Below are positions 30,255 through 39,091 of a DNA stretch of 64,000 bases, piece by piece. How positions within the stretch are numbered: position 1 is the first letter of the stretch; each line of letters begins with the position of its first letter. The DNA is from Saccharothrix australiensis (lineage in GTDB: Bacteria; Actinomycetota; Actinomycetes; Mycobacteriales; Pseudonocardiaceae). The notes under the pieces are model-generated. The model had not been told where the DNA came from. It searched no databases and saw only the letters and a list, made by a program, of their open reading frames with translations. The position numbers and the translations under genes were made by a program. The stretch spans positions 6,659,501-6,723,500 of the forward strand of contig NZ_RBXO01000001.1 of the NCBI RefSeq assembly GCF_003634935.1. Reading direction: 5' to 3'.

Positions 30255-30524
30255 TCAGGCCGTTGTCGTGCCGGATGAGCACCGCACGAGGTGGACGTCC
30301 GGGCCGAGCCCGCCAGGGGATCGCGCGCCCTCGACCTGGAGACGGTGGTCCGGGACGTGAGTGGTCGCAGCGCGCAGGTCGGCGACCGTGCGGGCGACAT
30401 CGCGGTCGTCGACATCGTGACTGCCCGTGAGCGGGGAGCCGAGTCGGGCGTGGCGGCGGTGGTTGCGTTCCAAGGCGTGGACGACGAGTCCCAGGACGAC
30501 GAGTACGACCAACGATGCGAGCAT
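30255..30524 (-). CDS. Small predicted membrane protein
   Basis: The frame encodes 89 residues: an N-terminal hydrophobic helix (LASLVVLVVLGLVVHAL, about 2-18) followed by a basic, soluble tail. It is divergent from the GlxA-type regulator, with an operator-like repeat between them, and ends at a hairpin. Both support a real gene, although the ribosome site is weak and no family is recognised. Confidence 0.55.
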   Translation of the reverse strand: MLASLVVLVVLGLVVHALERNHRRHARLGSPLTGSHDVDDRDVARTVADLRAATTHVPDHRLQVEGARSPGGLGPDVHLVRCSSGTTTA

Positions 30525-30550
30525 GGCCGTAACTATGCGACCGACGAGAT

Positions 30551-30600
30551 ACTGCCACCACTGGCAGTCGTGTCGTTGTTCGTCAAAATCCTGCCAGTTA
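30551..30600. promoter_or_regulatory. CTGCCA inverted repeats upstream of the GlxA-type regulator
   Basis: ACTGCCA-CCAC-TGGCAGT (30551-30568) is a perfect 7-bp inverted repeat. A further half-site CTGCCAGT follows at 30591-30598, only 13 bases before the regulator's ATG. This fits an autoregulatory operator that also covers the divergent small gene. Confidence 0.5.
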
Positions 30601-30610
30601 GGCTGCCGCC

Positions 30611-31570
30611 ATGCTCACCTCAGTCGCCGTGCCGGTGATCGACGGCGTCACGCCGTTCGAGTTCGGCGTGCTCTTCGAGGTCTTCGCCGTCGACCGCTCC
30701 GACGAGGGCGTGCCGCGGCTCGACTTCAAGCTGTGCGGCGAACGCCCCGGTGAGCCGGTCCGCATGGGCCTCGGGGCGTTCCTCGTCCCGGACCACGACC
30801 TGGACGCGCTGCACACCGCCGACCTGGTCGCGGTGCCCGCCTACGCCACCCACGACGGGTACCCGCCCGCGCTGGTGGACGCCATCCGCCGGGCCCGCAC
30901 GCTGCTGTCGGTGTGCAGCGGCTCGTTCCTGCTCGGCGTGGCGGGCCGGCTGGACGGCCGCCGCTGCACCACGCACTGGCGGTACGCCGACGAGCTGGCC
31001 GAGCGGTTCCCGGCGGCCCGCGTCGACCCGGACGTGTTGTTCGTGGACGACGGCGACGTCATCACCGGCGCGGGCACGGCGGCGGGCATCGACGCGTGCC
31101 TGCACGTCGTGCGGCGGGAGCTCGGCGCGGCCGTCGCGACCACCATCGCGCGGCGCATGGTCGTCGCGCCGCAGCGGGACGGCGGGCAGCGGCAGTTCAT
31201 CCGGCCGACCAGCGTCCGGGCGGACAGCCTCCAGCCGACGCTCGCGTGGATGCTCGACCGACTGGACACCGAGCACACCGTCGCGAGCCTGGCCGAGCAC
31301 GCGCGGATGTCCGAGCGGACCTTCGCCCGGCGGTTCGCGGCCGAGACGGGCACGACACCGCACCGCTGGCTGACCGCGCAACGCGTGCTGCGGGCGCGGC
31401 AGCTGCTGGAGGAGACGCGGCTGAGCGTGGAGGACGTCGCCCGGCTGTGCGGTTTCGGCACGGCCGCCCTGCTGCGGCACCACTTCAACGCCGTGGTCGG
31501 GCTGCCGCCCAAGGACTACCGCCGGTCGTTCGCGCACGACCACGCGGCCGTGGAGCCACCGGAAGCGTGA
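30611..31570 (+). CDS. GlxA-family transcriptional regulator (DJ-1/PfpI + AraC)
   Basis: The 319-residue protein joins an N-terminal DJ-1/PfpI-like domain, with the nucleophile-elbow-like SVCSGSFLLG near residue 100, to a C-terminal AraC DNA-binding domain (about 215-305: VASLAEHARMSERTFARRF and the second HTH VEDVARLCGFG). Such regulators sense small metabolites or amino-acid-like ligands. Targets are unknown; the divergent 30255-30524 gene is the obvious candidate. Confidence 0.93.
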   Translation: MLTSVAVPVIDGVTPFEFGVLFEVFAVDRSDEGVPRLDFKLCGERPGEPVRMGLGAFLVPDHDLDALHTADLVAVPAYATHDGYPPALVDAIRRARTLLSVCSGSFLLGVAGRLDGRRCTTHWRYADELAERFPAARVDPDVLFVDDGDVITGAGTAAGIDACLHVVRRELGAAVATTIARRMVVAPQRDGGQRQFIRPTSVRADSLQPTLAWMLDRLDTEHTVASLAEHARMSERTFARRFAAETGTTPHRWLTAQRVLRARQLLEETRLSVEDVARLCGFGTAALLRHHFNAVVGLPPKDYRRSFAHDHAAVEPPEA

Positions 31571-31621
31571 CCGAGCGCAGTTGCCTGTCACGACTCGTGA
31601 CGGTGCCGGCAGACTGAGCCA

Positions 31622-32140
31622 GTGAGCCCCGACACACCTCGCGCCGCCACGGGGGACGCGTCGGAAGACGACACGGTCACCCCCGCCACGTTGCGCGGCA
31701 TCACCGAGGACCTGGCAGCGGACGAGCTGGACGCGCCGGAGACGCTGAAACGCGTCTGGGCCGGCCTGTGCGCGGCGCGGCTGCTCGGGTTCCGCCTGGC
31801 CGCGTCCGGCCTGGGCAGGCTCCGCACCAACGCGGAGTCCGTCGAGCACCAGTTGGCCCAGGACCTGCGCACGACGGCGACGTTCGCCCGTGCGCCGCTG
31901 GTCCTGCCCACGCCCGCCGAACCCGCGCCGCTGTGCCCGGACGAGGTGGAGGAGGCGCTGGCGGCGCTGGTCGCGTTCAGCACGACCGCGCGCCGGCGGA
32001 TGCTGTCCTCCGCCCGGCTGGCCACGCAGTGGCACGACGAGCGGGTCCTGCGGCACGACTCGCTGGTGGTGGGCGAACTCGCGGCGGCCTGGCAGGGCCA
32101 CCGCAGGAGCTACCGGGTGGACCGCCGTTCCCGCCGTTGA
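31622..32140 (+). CDS. Conserved hypothetical helical protein
   Basis: This 172-residue protein, rich in Ala, Arg and Glu, is predicted all-helical with no signal peptide or membrane segment. No domain is recognised. The GTG start lies 51 bases after the GlxA-type gene, so the two may be co-transcribed. GC-skewed third positions support coding. Confidence 0.65.
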   Translation: MSPDTPRAATGDASEDDTVTPATLRGITEDLAADELDAPETLKRVWAGLCAARLLGFRLAASGLGRLRTNAESVEHQLAQDLRTTATFARAPLVLPTPAEPAPLCPDEVEEALAALVAFSTTARRRMLSSARLATQWHDERVLRHDSLVVGELAAAWQGHRRSYRVDRRSRR

Positions 32141-32344
32141 CGTGCCGGGCTCCGGTTCGCCGTCCCGGCGGGTCGCCTCGACCCGTGGTCCCGGCGGGCC
32201 GCCTCGACGACCCGGCGGTCCGCGGTCGGGACCGCTGGTCCGCGCCGGCGGATAAATCGGTTGCGCGCGGCCGGGGTGTCGGGCAGCCTGTCCGCGACCG
32301 TGATCGAGCGCCGGTTCCACGGCGGAGACGAGGAGGTGTCCCAC

Positions 32345-32401
32345 ATGGCTACAGCTGTCCGGGACGTGGCACCCACCCGTCCTCCCGCCCCGACCGCCTA
32401 G
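32345..32401 (+). CDS. 18-codon upstream ORF before the RIO kinase gene
   Basis: An ATG preceded at ideal spacing by GGAGG (32332-32336) opens an ORF encoding MATAVRDVAPTRPPAPTA that ends 58 bases before the RIO start. A -10-like GATAAAT at 32251-32257 lies upstream. Its Pro-rich end suggests a leader peptide that could stall ribosomes, but no attenuator is proven. Without it, 32141-32459 holds no other gene. Confidence 0.5.
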   Translation: MATAVRDVAPTRPPAPTA

Positions 32402-32459
32402 CGCGCCGACCACACGCGCCGGTGGGGCGGCCTCCTCCTCTTCTCCTGGAGCCCACCCA

Positions 32460-33509
32460 GTGCGCGAGCACGATCGTTTCGCGGACTTCGACGACGAGTC
32501 CGGCGAGTTCGACACCTCTTCCGACCACCCGTCCGCCGACTACGACGACTTCGGCTACGCCGACTTCGGTTACGACGACTTCGACCACGCCGACGACCTG
32601 GGCTGGCGCGCCAAGCGGCGCTCCCGGCGCGGCGACGACGAGCCCGCCCCGAACCGCCGGGGCCGGCTCACCGAGGAGGCCCGCGACCGCCTCGCCCAGC
32701 TGCGGGAGGACGCGCAGGTCGCGGACGTCCCCGACGGCGCGGACCGCTGGTCCACCTGGGGCGACGCCGACCAGGGACCGGAGCCGCGGCCCGAGTGGCT
32801 CGTCACCGAGCTGTCCGCGGTGGACCGCGAGCTCGGCATCCTCAAGACCGGCAAGGAGGCGGACGTCTTCCTGCTGGAGCGCGGGCTGCCCGGCACGGAC
32901 CGGTCGTGCCTGCTGGCGGCCAAGCGGTACCGCAGCAACGACCACCGGATGTTCCACCGCGACGCCGGCTACCTGGAGGGCCGCCGGATGAAGCGGTCGC
33001 GGGAGATGCGGGCGATCGAGAACCGCACGTCGTTCGGCCGCAACCTGATCGCCGAGCAGTGGGCGGTGGCGGAGTTCTCCGCGCTGGCGCGGCTGTGGCA
33101 GTTGGGCGCGCCGGTGCCCTACCCGGTGCAGCGGGCGGGGACGGAGTTGCTGCTGGAGTTCGTCGGCGTGGACGGTGCGGCGGCGCCCCGGTTGGCGCAG
33201 CTGCGGCCGGAGCCGGACGAGCTGCTGGACCTGTGGCGGCAGCTCGTGGACGCGCTGGGCGTGCTCGCCTCGGCGGGGATGGCGCACGGCGACCTGTCGG
33301 CGTTCAACCTGATGGTGCACGACGGCCGGCTGGTCGTGATCGACCTGCCGCAGGTGGTGGACGTGGTGGCGAACCCGCGTGGCGCGGAGTTCCTGGAGCG
33401 GGACGTGCGCAACGTCGCGGGCTGGTTCGCCTCGCGCGGCCTGCCGCCGGACGTGGGTGATCCGCGCGAGCTGACCGACCTGCTGCTGGATCACGCGGGG
33501 CTGCGCTGA
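32460..33509 (+). CDS. RIO-type serine/threonine protein kinase
   Basis: The 349-residue protein has an acidic, aromatic N-terminal region of about 65 residues (repeats such as YDDFGYADFGYDDF), a basic stretch, then a RIO kinase domain. The domain contains LKTGKEADVFL (phosphate-binding loop), the AAKRY lysine, the catalytic HGDLSAFNLMV and the metal-binding VIDLPQVVD. RIO kinases act in ribosome maturation in archaea and eukaryotes; the bacterial role is unknown. GTG start. Confidence 0.9.
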   Translation: MREHDRFADFDDESGEFDTSSDHPSADYDDFGYADFGYDDFDHADDLGWRAKRRSRRGDDEPAPNRRGRLTEEARDRLAQLREDAQVADVPDGADRWSTWGDADQGPEPRPEWLVTELSAVDRELGILKTGKEADVFLLERGLPGTDRSCLLAAKRYRSNDHRMFHRDAGYLEGRRMKRSREMRAIENRTSFGRNLIAEQWAVAEFSALARLWQLGAPVPYPVQRAGTELLLEFVGVDGAAAPRLAQLRPEPDELLDLWRQLVDALGVLASAGMAHGDLSAFNLMVHDGRLVVIDLPQVVDVVANPRGAEFLERDVRNVAGWFASRGLPPDVGDPRELTDLLLDHAGLR

Positions 33510-33570
33510 CCCGAGCGGTCGGGTGGCCGGTCTCGGCGGGTCGGGGCAGGGGACCGACCGCCGGGACCGG

Positions 33571-33770
33571 TCACGCCGGGGCGCGCTCGGGCCGGTCGCG
33601 TGGGTCCGCGCTGAGCACGGGCCTCACCAGGTCGGACGCGGTGGCGGCCGGCCTCCGCCGGTCGGTCGCCGGCCAGTGGTGGACGAGCGGTCCGAACAGC
33701 AGGTCGCGGGCGAGGTCCGGGTCGGCGCGGCGCACGCGCTCGCCCGCTTCGCCACCCGTGTGCGGGAGAA
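33571..33770 (-). pseudogene. Remnant of a TetR-type regulator C-terminus
   Basis: A minus-strand frame encodes RADPDLARDLLFGPLVHHW followed by a LVRPVL segment, closely matching the end of TetR regulators. No helix-turn-helix or N-terminal half exists upstream; the frame continues into unrelated sequence toward the helicase promoter. The rest of 33510-33800 shows nothing else. Confidence 0.45.
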
Positions 33771-33806
33771 CACCGCGGGAATTCGCAAGTGGGGCCGTTG
33801 ATCGGC

Positions 33807-33983
33807 TAGACTGAGTGGTGCATCGCCCGGCGGCGCAACAACCGTTCGCGGCCCCAGACCCAGCAGGTCGGCGGTGCTCCCAACCACTATCGGCGCACGA
33901 CAGCGCCGGGCCCGTCCTTGCGATTCGCGCCTGCGTCAAGGCAGAAGCAATCCCCGAGACGTGCCTTGTCCCGGAGGTTTGTT
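33807..33983 (+). promoter_or_regulatory. Promoter and long 5' leader of the DEAD-box gene
   Basis: TAGACT (33807-33812) fits a -10 element, giving a leader of about 165 bases before the TTG start. The leader lacks an ORF with a ribosome site. Long structured leaders are typical of cold-induced helicase genes; a temperature or autoregulatory role is inference. Confidence 0.4.
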
Positions 33984-35453
33984 TTGCCATCCATGTCCCA
34001 AGGCCGTACCGAGCGCCCGCAGTTCCGCAAGCCGCGGACGAGGCGTCCAGGCCAGGGCAACAACCGCCGTGCCCAGCCGGTGCTGGAGACGACGGTGCCG
34101 GATCACGTCGAGAGCACCCTGCCCGAGGGCCCGCTGCCCTCCTTCGCCGAGCTCGGCCTGGCCGACGAGCTGGTGCGCGCCCTGGAGCAGGGCGGCATCA
34201 CCGAGCCGTTCCCCATCCAGGCCGCGACCCTGCCCGACGCGCTGGCGGGCCGCGACCTGCTCGGCCGGGGCCAGACCGGTTCCGGCAAGACCCTCGCGTT
34301 CGGCCTCGCGCTGCTGTCCCGCCTCGCGGGCGGCCGCGCCAAGCCGCTGATGCCGCGCGCGCTGGTCCTGGTGCCGACGCGGGAGCTGGCCATGCAGGTC
34401 GAGGAGGCGTTGTCGCCGTTCGCGCGGGCCCTGGGCCTGTGGTGCCGGACGGTCGTCGGCGGCACCTCGTTCCCGCGCCAGATCGACGCGCTGCGCCGCG
34501 GCGTCGACCTGCTCATCGCCACGCCTGGCCGGTTGTCCGACCACGTGCGGCAGGGCACGGCCGACCTGTCCGAGGTGATGTTCACCGCGCTGGACGAGGC
34601 CGACCAGATGGCCGACATGGGCTTCATGCCGCAGGTCCGCGCGATCCTCGACCTGACCCCGCAGAACGGCCAGCGGCTGCTGTTCTCGGCGACGCTCGAC
34701 GGCGACGTCGACAAGCTGGTCCGCCAGTACCTGCACGACCCGGTGGTCCACTCGGTCGCGCCGCCCACCGGCAGCGTGACGACGATGGAGCACCACCTGC
34801 TGTTCGTGTCCGCCGAGGACAAGCAGTCCGTGGTGACCGAGGTCGCCGCCCGCGAGGGCCGCACGATCATGTTCGTGCGCACCAAGCACCACGTGGACCG
34901 GCTGGCGAAGAAGCTGCGGTCGGTGGGCGTCCACGCGGGCGCGCTGCACGGCGGCAAGGCGCAGAGCGCCCGGACCCGCGTGCTCGGCCAGTTCCGCGAG
35001 GGCACCACGCCCGTGCTGATCGCGACCGACGTGGCGGCGCGCGGCATCCACGTGGACGACGTGAGCCTCGTCGTGCACGTCGACCCGCCCGCCGACCCGA
35101 AGGACTACCTGCACCGGGCGGGGCGCACCGCGCGGGCAGGCCAGTCCGGCACGGTCGTGACGCTGGTGACGCACGACCAGCGGCGCGCGGTGCAGGGCCT
35201 GACGGCGCGGGCGGGCATCCGGCCGGCGTCGACCAAGGTCCGCCCCGGCGACGAGGACCTGGTCCGCATCACGGGTGCGCGCGTGCCCAGCGGCGTCCCG
35301 GTGACCGAGCCCGAGGTCCCGGTCCGGGTCCGGCGCGGTGGCCCGCGCCGGACCGGCGGCGGTCACGGTGGCGGTCACGGCGGTGGTTTCCGCGGTGGGC
35401 GGTCGTCCGACCGGGAGCGCGGCGGCCGTCCGCGCCGGGTGTCGCAGCACTAG
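33984..35453 (+). CDS. DEAD-box RNA helicase
   Basis: The 489-residue protein has the Q motif region (FPIQAATLP), Walker A GQTGSGKT, PTRELAMQ, DEAD in LDEADQM, FSATL, and the C-terminal HRAGRTARAG motif. It ends in a Gly/His/Arg-rich RNA-binding tail. The TTG start, six bases after GGAGG, is preferred; an in-frame ATG nine bases later is spaced too far. RhlE/CsdA-like role in RNA remodelling. Confidence 0.95.
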   Translation: MPSMSQGRTERPQFRKPRTRRPGQGNNRRAQPVLETTVPDHVESTLPEGPLPSFAELGLADELVRALEQGGITEPFPIQAATLPDALAGRDLLGRGQTGSGKTLAFGLALLSRLAGGRAKPLMPRALVLVPTRELAMQVEEALSPFARALGLWCRTVVGGTSFPRQIDALRRGVDLLIATPGRLSDHVRQGTADLSEVMFTALDEADQMADMGFMPQVRAILDLTPQNGQRLLFSATLDGDVDKLVRQYLHDPVVHSVAPPTGSVTTMEHHLLFVSAEDKQSVVTEVAAREGRTIMFVRTKHHVDRLAKKLRSVGVHAGALHGGKAQSARTRVLGQFREGTTPVLIATDVAARGIHVDDVSLVVHVDPPADPKDYLHRAGRTARAGQSGTVVTLVTHDQRRAVQGLTARAGIRPASTKVRPGDEDLVRITGARVPSGVPVTEPEVPVRVRRGGPRRTGGGHGGGHGGGFRGGRSSDRERGGRPRRVSQH

Positions 35454-35533
35454 TCACAGCTCGCGGGCACGTCCCGCTGAGCGCGTCTTGTGGGCGCGTT
35501 CCGCGGGCGGGTCCCGTGGGCGCGTTCCGCGCG

Positions 35534-35571
35534 GAAGCCGGTTCCCGGTCGGTCGACCGGGGGCCGGCTTC
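35534..35571 (+). terminator. Terminator after the DEAD-box gene
   Basis: A long stem GAAGCCGG-TT-CCCGGTCG / CGACCGGG-GG-CCGGCTTC sits about 80 bases past the helicase stop, followed by GTTTCG. The remaining gap to 35854 is degenerate GC-rich repeats with no gene. Confidence 0.75.
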
Positions 35572-35854
35572 GGCGTTTCGGGCGTCCGGGCGGGGTCGGG
35601 CCCGAGCAGGACCAGGGTCGAGCGGTGTCGGGGGCGCAGCGGATGTCGGGGCGCAGCGGGTGCCGGGTCCGGGCGGGGTCGGGTCGGGGCTGTGCCGAGA
35701 TCGAGCGGTGGCGGGCCTGAGTGATGGCGGCCCCGCGCGGTGGTCGCGGTCGGGTCGGCAGCGCGGCCGCCCCTCCGGCCGGGGGTGAACCCCACCTCCG
35801 AACGACCGGCCGACCCCAGTGATCACGAGCGCCGGGACGGCCACGCTCTACCGC

Positions 35855-36892
35855 ATGACGAAGACCTGGCACCGGCCGACCCTGTGGCTCACCGGCGCGA
35901 TGGCCGTGCTGACCCTGGTCAGCCTCGGTGGGCTGCTGTTCGACGGGCGCGAGTTGCAGGGCGCGCCGCTGTGGCTCAAGCCGTTCAAGTTCGCGGTGTC
36001 GCTGATGATCTACTCGGCGACGCTGTCGTGGATGGTGTCCTTGCCGCACAAGGGGAAGCGGTGGACGTCCGGTCTCACGACGTTGATCGCGGCGATCATG
36101 TTCGCCGATGTCGGGCTGATCGCGCTGCAGGCGGCGCGCGGCACGTTCAGCCACTACAACACCAGTGGCGACATCTGGAACCAGACCGTGCAGCAGATGT
36201 TCAAGTACACCATCCCGTTGATGTTCCTGGCGAACGTCGTGCTGGCCGTGGTGCTGTCGGTGCAGCGGTTCGCCGGCGGGGAGCGCGGCGCGGTGGCGGG
36301 CGACCGCGGCGCGGCGGGTGGTCCGCGCGGTGCCCTGGCCGGTCTGCGGGACGCCGCGACCCGCGCGGACCGGCCGACCATGTGGGCGGTGCGCACGGGT
36401 CTGTACCTGGCGGTCGTCGGCATGGGCCTCGGCTACCTGATGACCGCCCAGCTCGACAAGCGGGTGGAGACGCTGGACGCGGCGGGGCGCGCGGTGAAGC
36501 TGCGCGGCGGGCACAGCGTCGGCGTGCCCGACGGCGGTGACGGCCTGCCCGTGACGGCGTGGAGCACCACGGGCGGCGACCTGCGCATCCCGCACTTCGT
36601 CGGGATGCACGGCCTCCAGGTGATGATCCTGCTCGCGCTGGGCCTGACCCTGGTGGCGCTGCACGAGCGCGCCCGGCTGCGGCTGGTGCTCACCGCCGCC
36701 GCCGGTTACGCCGGGCTGCTGGCGCTGCTGACCTGGCAGGCGCTGCGCGGCGAGCCGCTGGTCGAGCCGAGCCCGCCGACGCTGGCCGCGTTCGCCTGCC
36801 TGGTCGCCGCCGTCGCCGTCGGGGTCGGGTGGGCGCTCAGGGCCGGACGGGCAGTTCCGCCGCCAGTCCGGCGACCGGTCCCACGACGATGA
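35855..36892 (+). CDS. Polytopic membrane protein of unknown function
   Basis: The 345-residue protein has about seven hydrophobic segments, with a charged loop in the middle (about 150-175) and a conserved-looking FSHYNTSGDIWNQTVQQMFKYT segment in an extracytoplasmic or cytoplasmic loop. No family is recognised. An alternative GTG start at 35819 adds 12 residues. Its end overlaps the convergent cysG-like gene by 56 bases. Confidence 0.8.
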   Translation: MTKTWHRPTLWLTGAMAVLTLVSLGGLLFDGRELQGAPLWLKPFKFAVSLMIYSATLSWMVSLPHKGKRWTSGLTTLIAAIMFADVGLIALQAARGTFSHYNTSGDIWNQTVQQMFKYTIPLMFLANVVLAVVLSVQRFAGGERGAVAGDRGAAGGPRGALAGLRDAATRADRPTMWAVRTGLYLAVVGMGLGYLMTAQLDKRVETLDAAGRAVKLRGGHSVGVPDGGDGLPVTAWSTTGGDLRIPHFVGMHGLQVMILLALGLTLVALHERARLRLVLTAAAGYAGLLALLTWQALRGEPLVEPSPPTLAAFACLVAAVAVGVGWALRAGRAVPPPVRRPVPRR

Positions 36893-38054
36893 TCGCGGGC
36901 GGGCGGACGCCGTGCGCCACGACGTCCGCCGCCAGCGCGTCCAAAGTGGACCGGACGACCCGCTGCGCGCGGGTGCTGCCCTCCTGGATCACCGACACCG
37001 GGGTGTCGCCGGGCCGCCCGGCCAGCAGGGCGGCGGCGAACGCGTCCGCCCGCTCGACGCCCATCAGGATCACGACGGTGCCGCGCAGGCGGGCCAGCGC
37101 GGACCAGTCCACGAGGCTGCGGGGGTCGTCCGGCGCGACGTGGCCGGACACGACGACCACCTCGTGCGCGACGCCCCGGTGCGTCACGGGCACGTCGGCG
37201 AGCGCGGGCACGCCGAACGCGCTGGTGACACCGGGCACGACGGTGACCGGCACACCGGCTTCGGCGCAGGCGATCAGCTCCTCGAAGCCGCGCCCGAACA
37301 CGTACGGGTCGCCGCCCTTGAGCCGCACCACGAACCGGCCCGCCTTGGCGTTGTCCACGAGGGTGGTGTTGATGAAGTCCTGGGTGGCGGCCCGCCCGTA
37401 GGGGATCTTGGCCGCGTCGACGACCTCGACGTGCGGCGGCAGTTCGTCCAGCAGCTCCTGCGGCGCGAGCCGGTCGGCCACCACCACGTCGGCGCGGGCC
37501 AGCAGCCGCCGCCCGCGCACGGTGATCAGGTCGGGGTCGCCGGGTCCGCCGCCGACCAGCGCCACACCGGCGGGCTGGTCGTGCTGGTCGCCGAGGGAGC
37601 CGTCGCGCAGCGCGGCGAGCAGCCCGTCGCGCACCGCCGCCGACCGCTTGTGCTGCCCGCCGGCGAGGACGCCGAGCAGGAGGCCGTCGTGCTCGCCCAC
37701 GGCGGGCGTGACGGCCGTGCCGCGCACCGCCACGTCGGCGCGGACGCAGAACACGCGCCGGGCGGTCGCGTCGGCGGTGACGCGGGCGTTGACCTCGGGG
37801 TCGGACGTGCAGGCCAGCACGTACCAGGCGTCGTCGAGGTCGCCTTCGGCGTACCGGCGGGCGTGCCACACCGCGCCGCCCGCGTCGACGATCCCCTGGA
37901 CCGCCGGTGTCACCTCGGGCGAGACGACCTCCACGAGGGCGCCGGAGGCCACCAGGCGCGGCAGCCGCCGCTGGGCGACCGTGCCGCCGCCCACGACGAC
38001 GACCCGCCGGCCGGCCAGGTCGAGGCCCACAAGGTAGTGCTGTTCACCGTGCAT
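36837..38054 (-). CDS. cobA: Siroheme synthase-like: precorrin-2 dehydrogenase + uroporphyrinogen-III methyltransferase
   Basis: The 405-residue fusion has an N-terminal CysG Rossmann domain (VVVVGGGTVAQRR, about residues 18-30) that oxidises precorrin-2. The SUMT domain follows from about 165 (VGGGPGDPDLITVRG, GDPYVFGRG, PGVTSAFGVPAL) and methylates uroporphyrinogen III at C2 and C7. It feeds both siroheme and cobalamin. ATG 38054 is preferred; a start at 38072 is possible. It lies downstream of the cob genes but is separated from them by a protease gene. Confidence 0.93.
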   Translation of the reverse strand: MHGEQHYLVGLDLAGRRVVVVGGGTVAQRRLPRLVASGALVEVVSPEVTPAVQGIVDAGGAVWHARRYAEGDLDDAWYVLACTSDPEVNARVTADATARRVFCVRADVAVRGTAVTPAVGEHDGLLLGVLAGGQHKRSAAVRDGLLAALRDGSLGDQHDQPAGVALVGGGPGDPDLITVRGRRLLARADVVVADRLAPQELLDELPPHVEVVDAAKIPYGRAATQDFINTTLVDNAKAGRFVVRLKGGDPYVFGRGFEELIACAEAGVPVTVVPGVTSAFGVPALADVPVTHRGVAHEVVVVSGHVAPDDPRSLVDWSALARLRGTVVILMGVERADAFAAALLAGRPGDTPVSVIQEGSTRAQRVVRSTLDALAADVVAHGVRPPAIIVVGPVAGLAAELPVRP

Positions 38055-38251
38055 GGGTAGAAGCATCCACATCAGACATGCCCTGTCCAACCGGGGTGCT
38101 TCACATCACCACCGGCTGCGGGGCGACGAAGTGGACGGAGACGCCGGGGGTGCCGGCGAGGTGGGCGGCGTGCGGTGGGCGGGAACGCCGGATCGCGGTG
38201 TCGGATCGGAACGCCGGGTTCCCGAAGGCGCCCGGCACCCGGTGGCGGACG

Positions 38252-38295
38252 ACCGCGCCCCGCGCCCGGTTGGTCCGCCGGGCGCGGGGCGCGGT
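38252..38295. terminator. Very strong hairpin after the S1 protease gene
   Basis: A perfect 18-bp GC stem (38252-38269 with 38278-38295) with an 8-base loop lies eight bases past the protease stop. Confidence 0.85.
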
Positions 38296-38302
38296 GCGCG
38301 GG

Positions 38303-39091
38303 TCAGGAGGCGATCTGCTGGGCCAGTTCGGCGTGGTAGGACGCGATCCGCGCGTACACGCCGGGGTAGCCGGCCGAGGCGCAGCCCTTGCCCCACGAGG
38401 TCGCGCCGATCAGCTTGCCGTTGACGACCATCGGGCCGCCGGAGTCGCCCTGGCAGGTGTCCGTGCCGCCCTGCGGGTAGCCGGCGCACACCATCGCCGT
38501 GCTGTTGTACTGCGGGTAGGACCGCTTGCAGCCGGTGTCGGCGATGACGGGCACGGTCGCCTTGAGCAGGTAGCGGGACGCGGAGCCGCCGGACGACGTG
38601 GCGCCCCAGCCGAGGACGGTGGCGTTGGTGCCCGCGGTGTAGAGGGCGGTGTCGGCCGGGGTGGCCAGCGGCAGGTAGGGCGAGGCGAGGTCGCGGTCCA
38701 GCGTCAGGACCGACACGTCGTAGCCGGCGGTCGCGGACCGGTAGCTCGGGTGGGTCCAGATGCGGGTGACGGAGGCGACGACGCCCGCGCTGCTCTGCTT
38801 GTCCTCGCGGCCCCAGACGACGCGGGTGGACGCCGGCGTCCGGCCGCGCGTGCAGTGGGCGGCGGTGACGACCTTGTCGGCCGACACCAAAGTGCCGCCG
38901 CAGAACTGGCCGCCGCTGGACGAGGCCAGGTAGACGGTCCACGGGTGGTCGGCGATCCGCGCGCGGGAACCGCCGACGACGAGCGGTGACACGTCGTCGG
39001 TCGCGGCGTTGGCGGGCGCGACGGTGAACAGCCCGACCGCGGCGACGGCCGCGGTCAGAGCGGTGATGAGGCGACGCAGGGTTTTCGCCAT
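38303..39091 (-). CDS. Secreted trypsin-like serine protease (S1)
   Basis: The 262-residue protein has a Sec signal peptide (cleavage near ANA-A30), a short propeptide ending at SPLVVGG, and the catalytic triad H79 (TAAHC), D125 (YDVSVL) and S217 (GDSGGP). Three disulfide pairs are apparent and the specificity pocket is trypsin-like (CQGDSGGP preceded by D211). It interrupts the cobalamin cluster and has a paralogue at 52284-53033. Confidence 0.95.
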   Translation of the reverse strand: MAKTLRRLITALTAAVAAVGLFTVAPANAATDDVSPLVVGGSRARIADHPWTVYLASSSGGQFCGGTLVSADKVVTAAHCTRGRTPASTRVVWGREDKQSSAGVVASVTRIWTHPSYRSATAGYDVSVLTLDRDLASPYLPLATPADTALYTAGTNATVLGWGATSSGGSASRYLLKATVPVIADTGCKRSYPQYNSTAMVCAGYPQGGTDTCQGDSGGPMVVNGKLIGATSWGKGCASAGYPGVYARIASYHAELAQQIAS

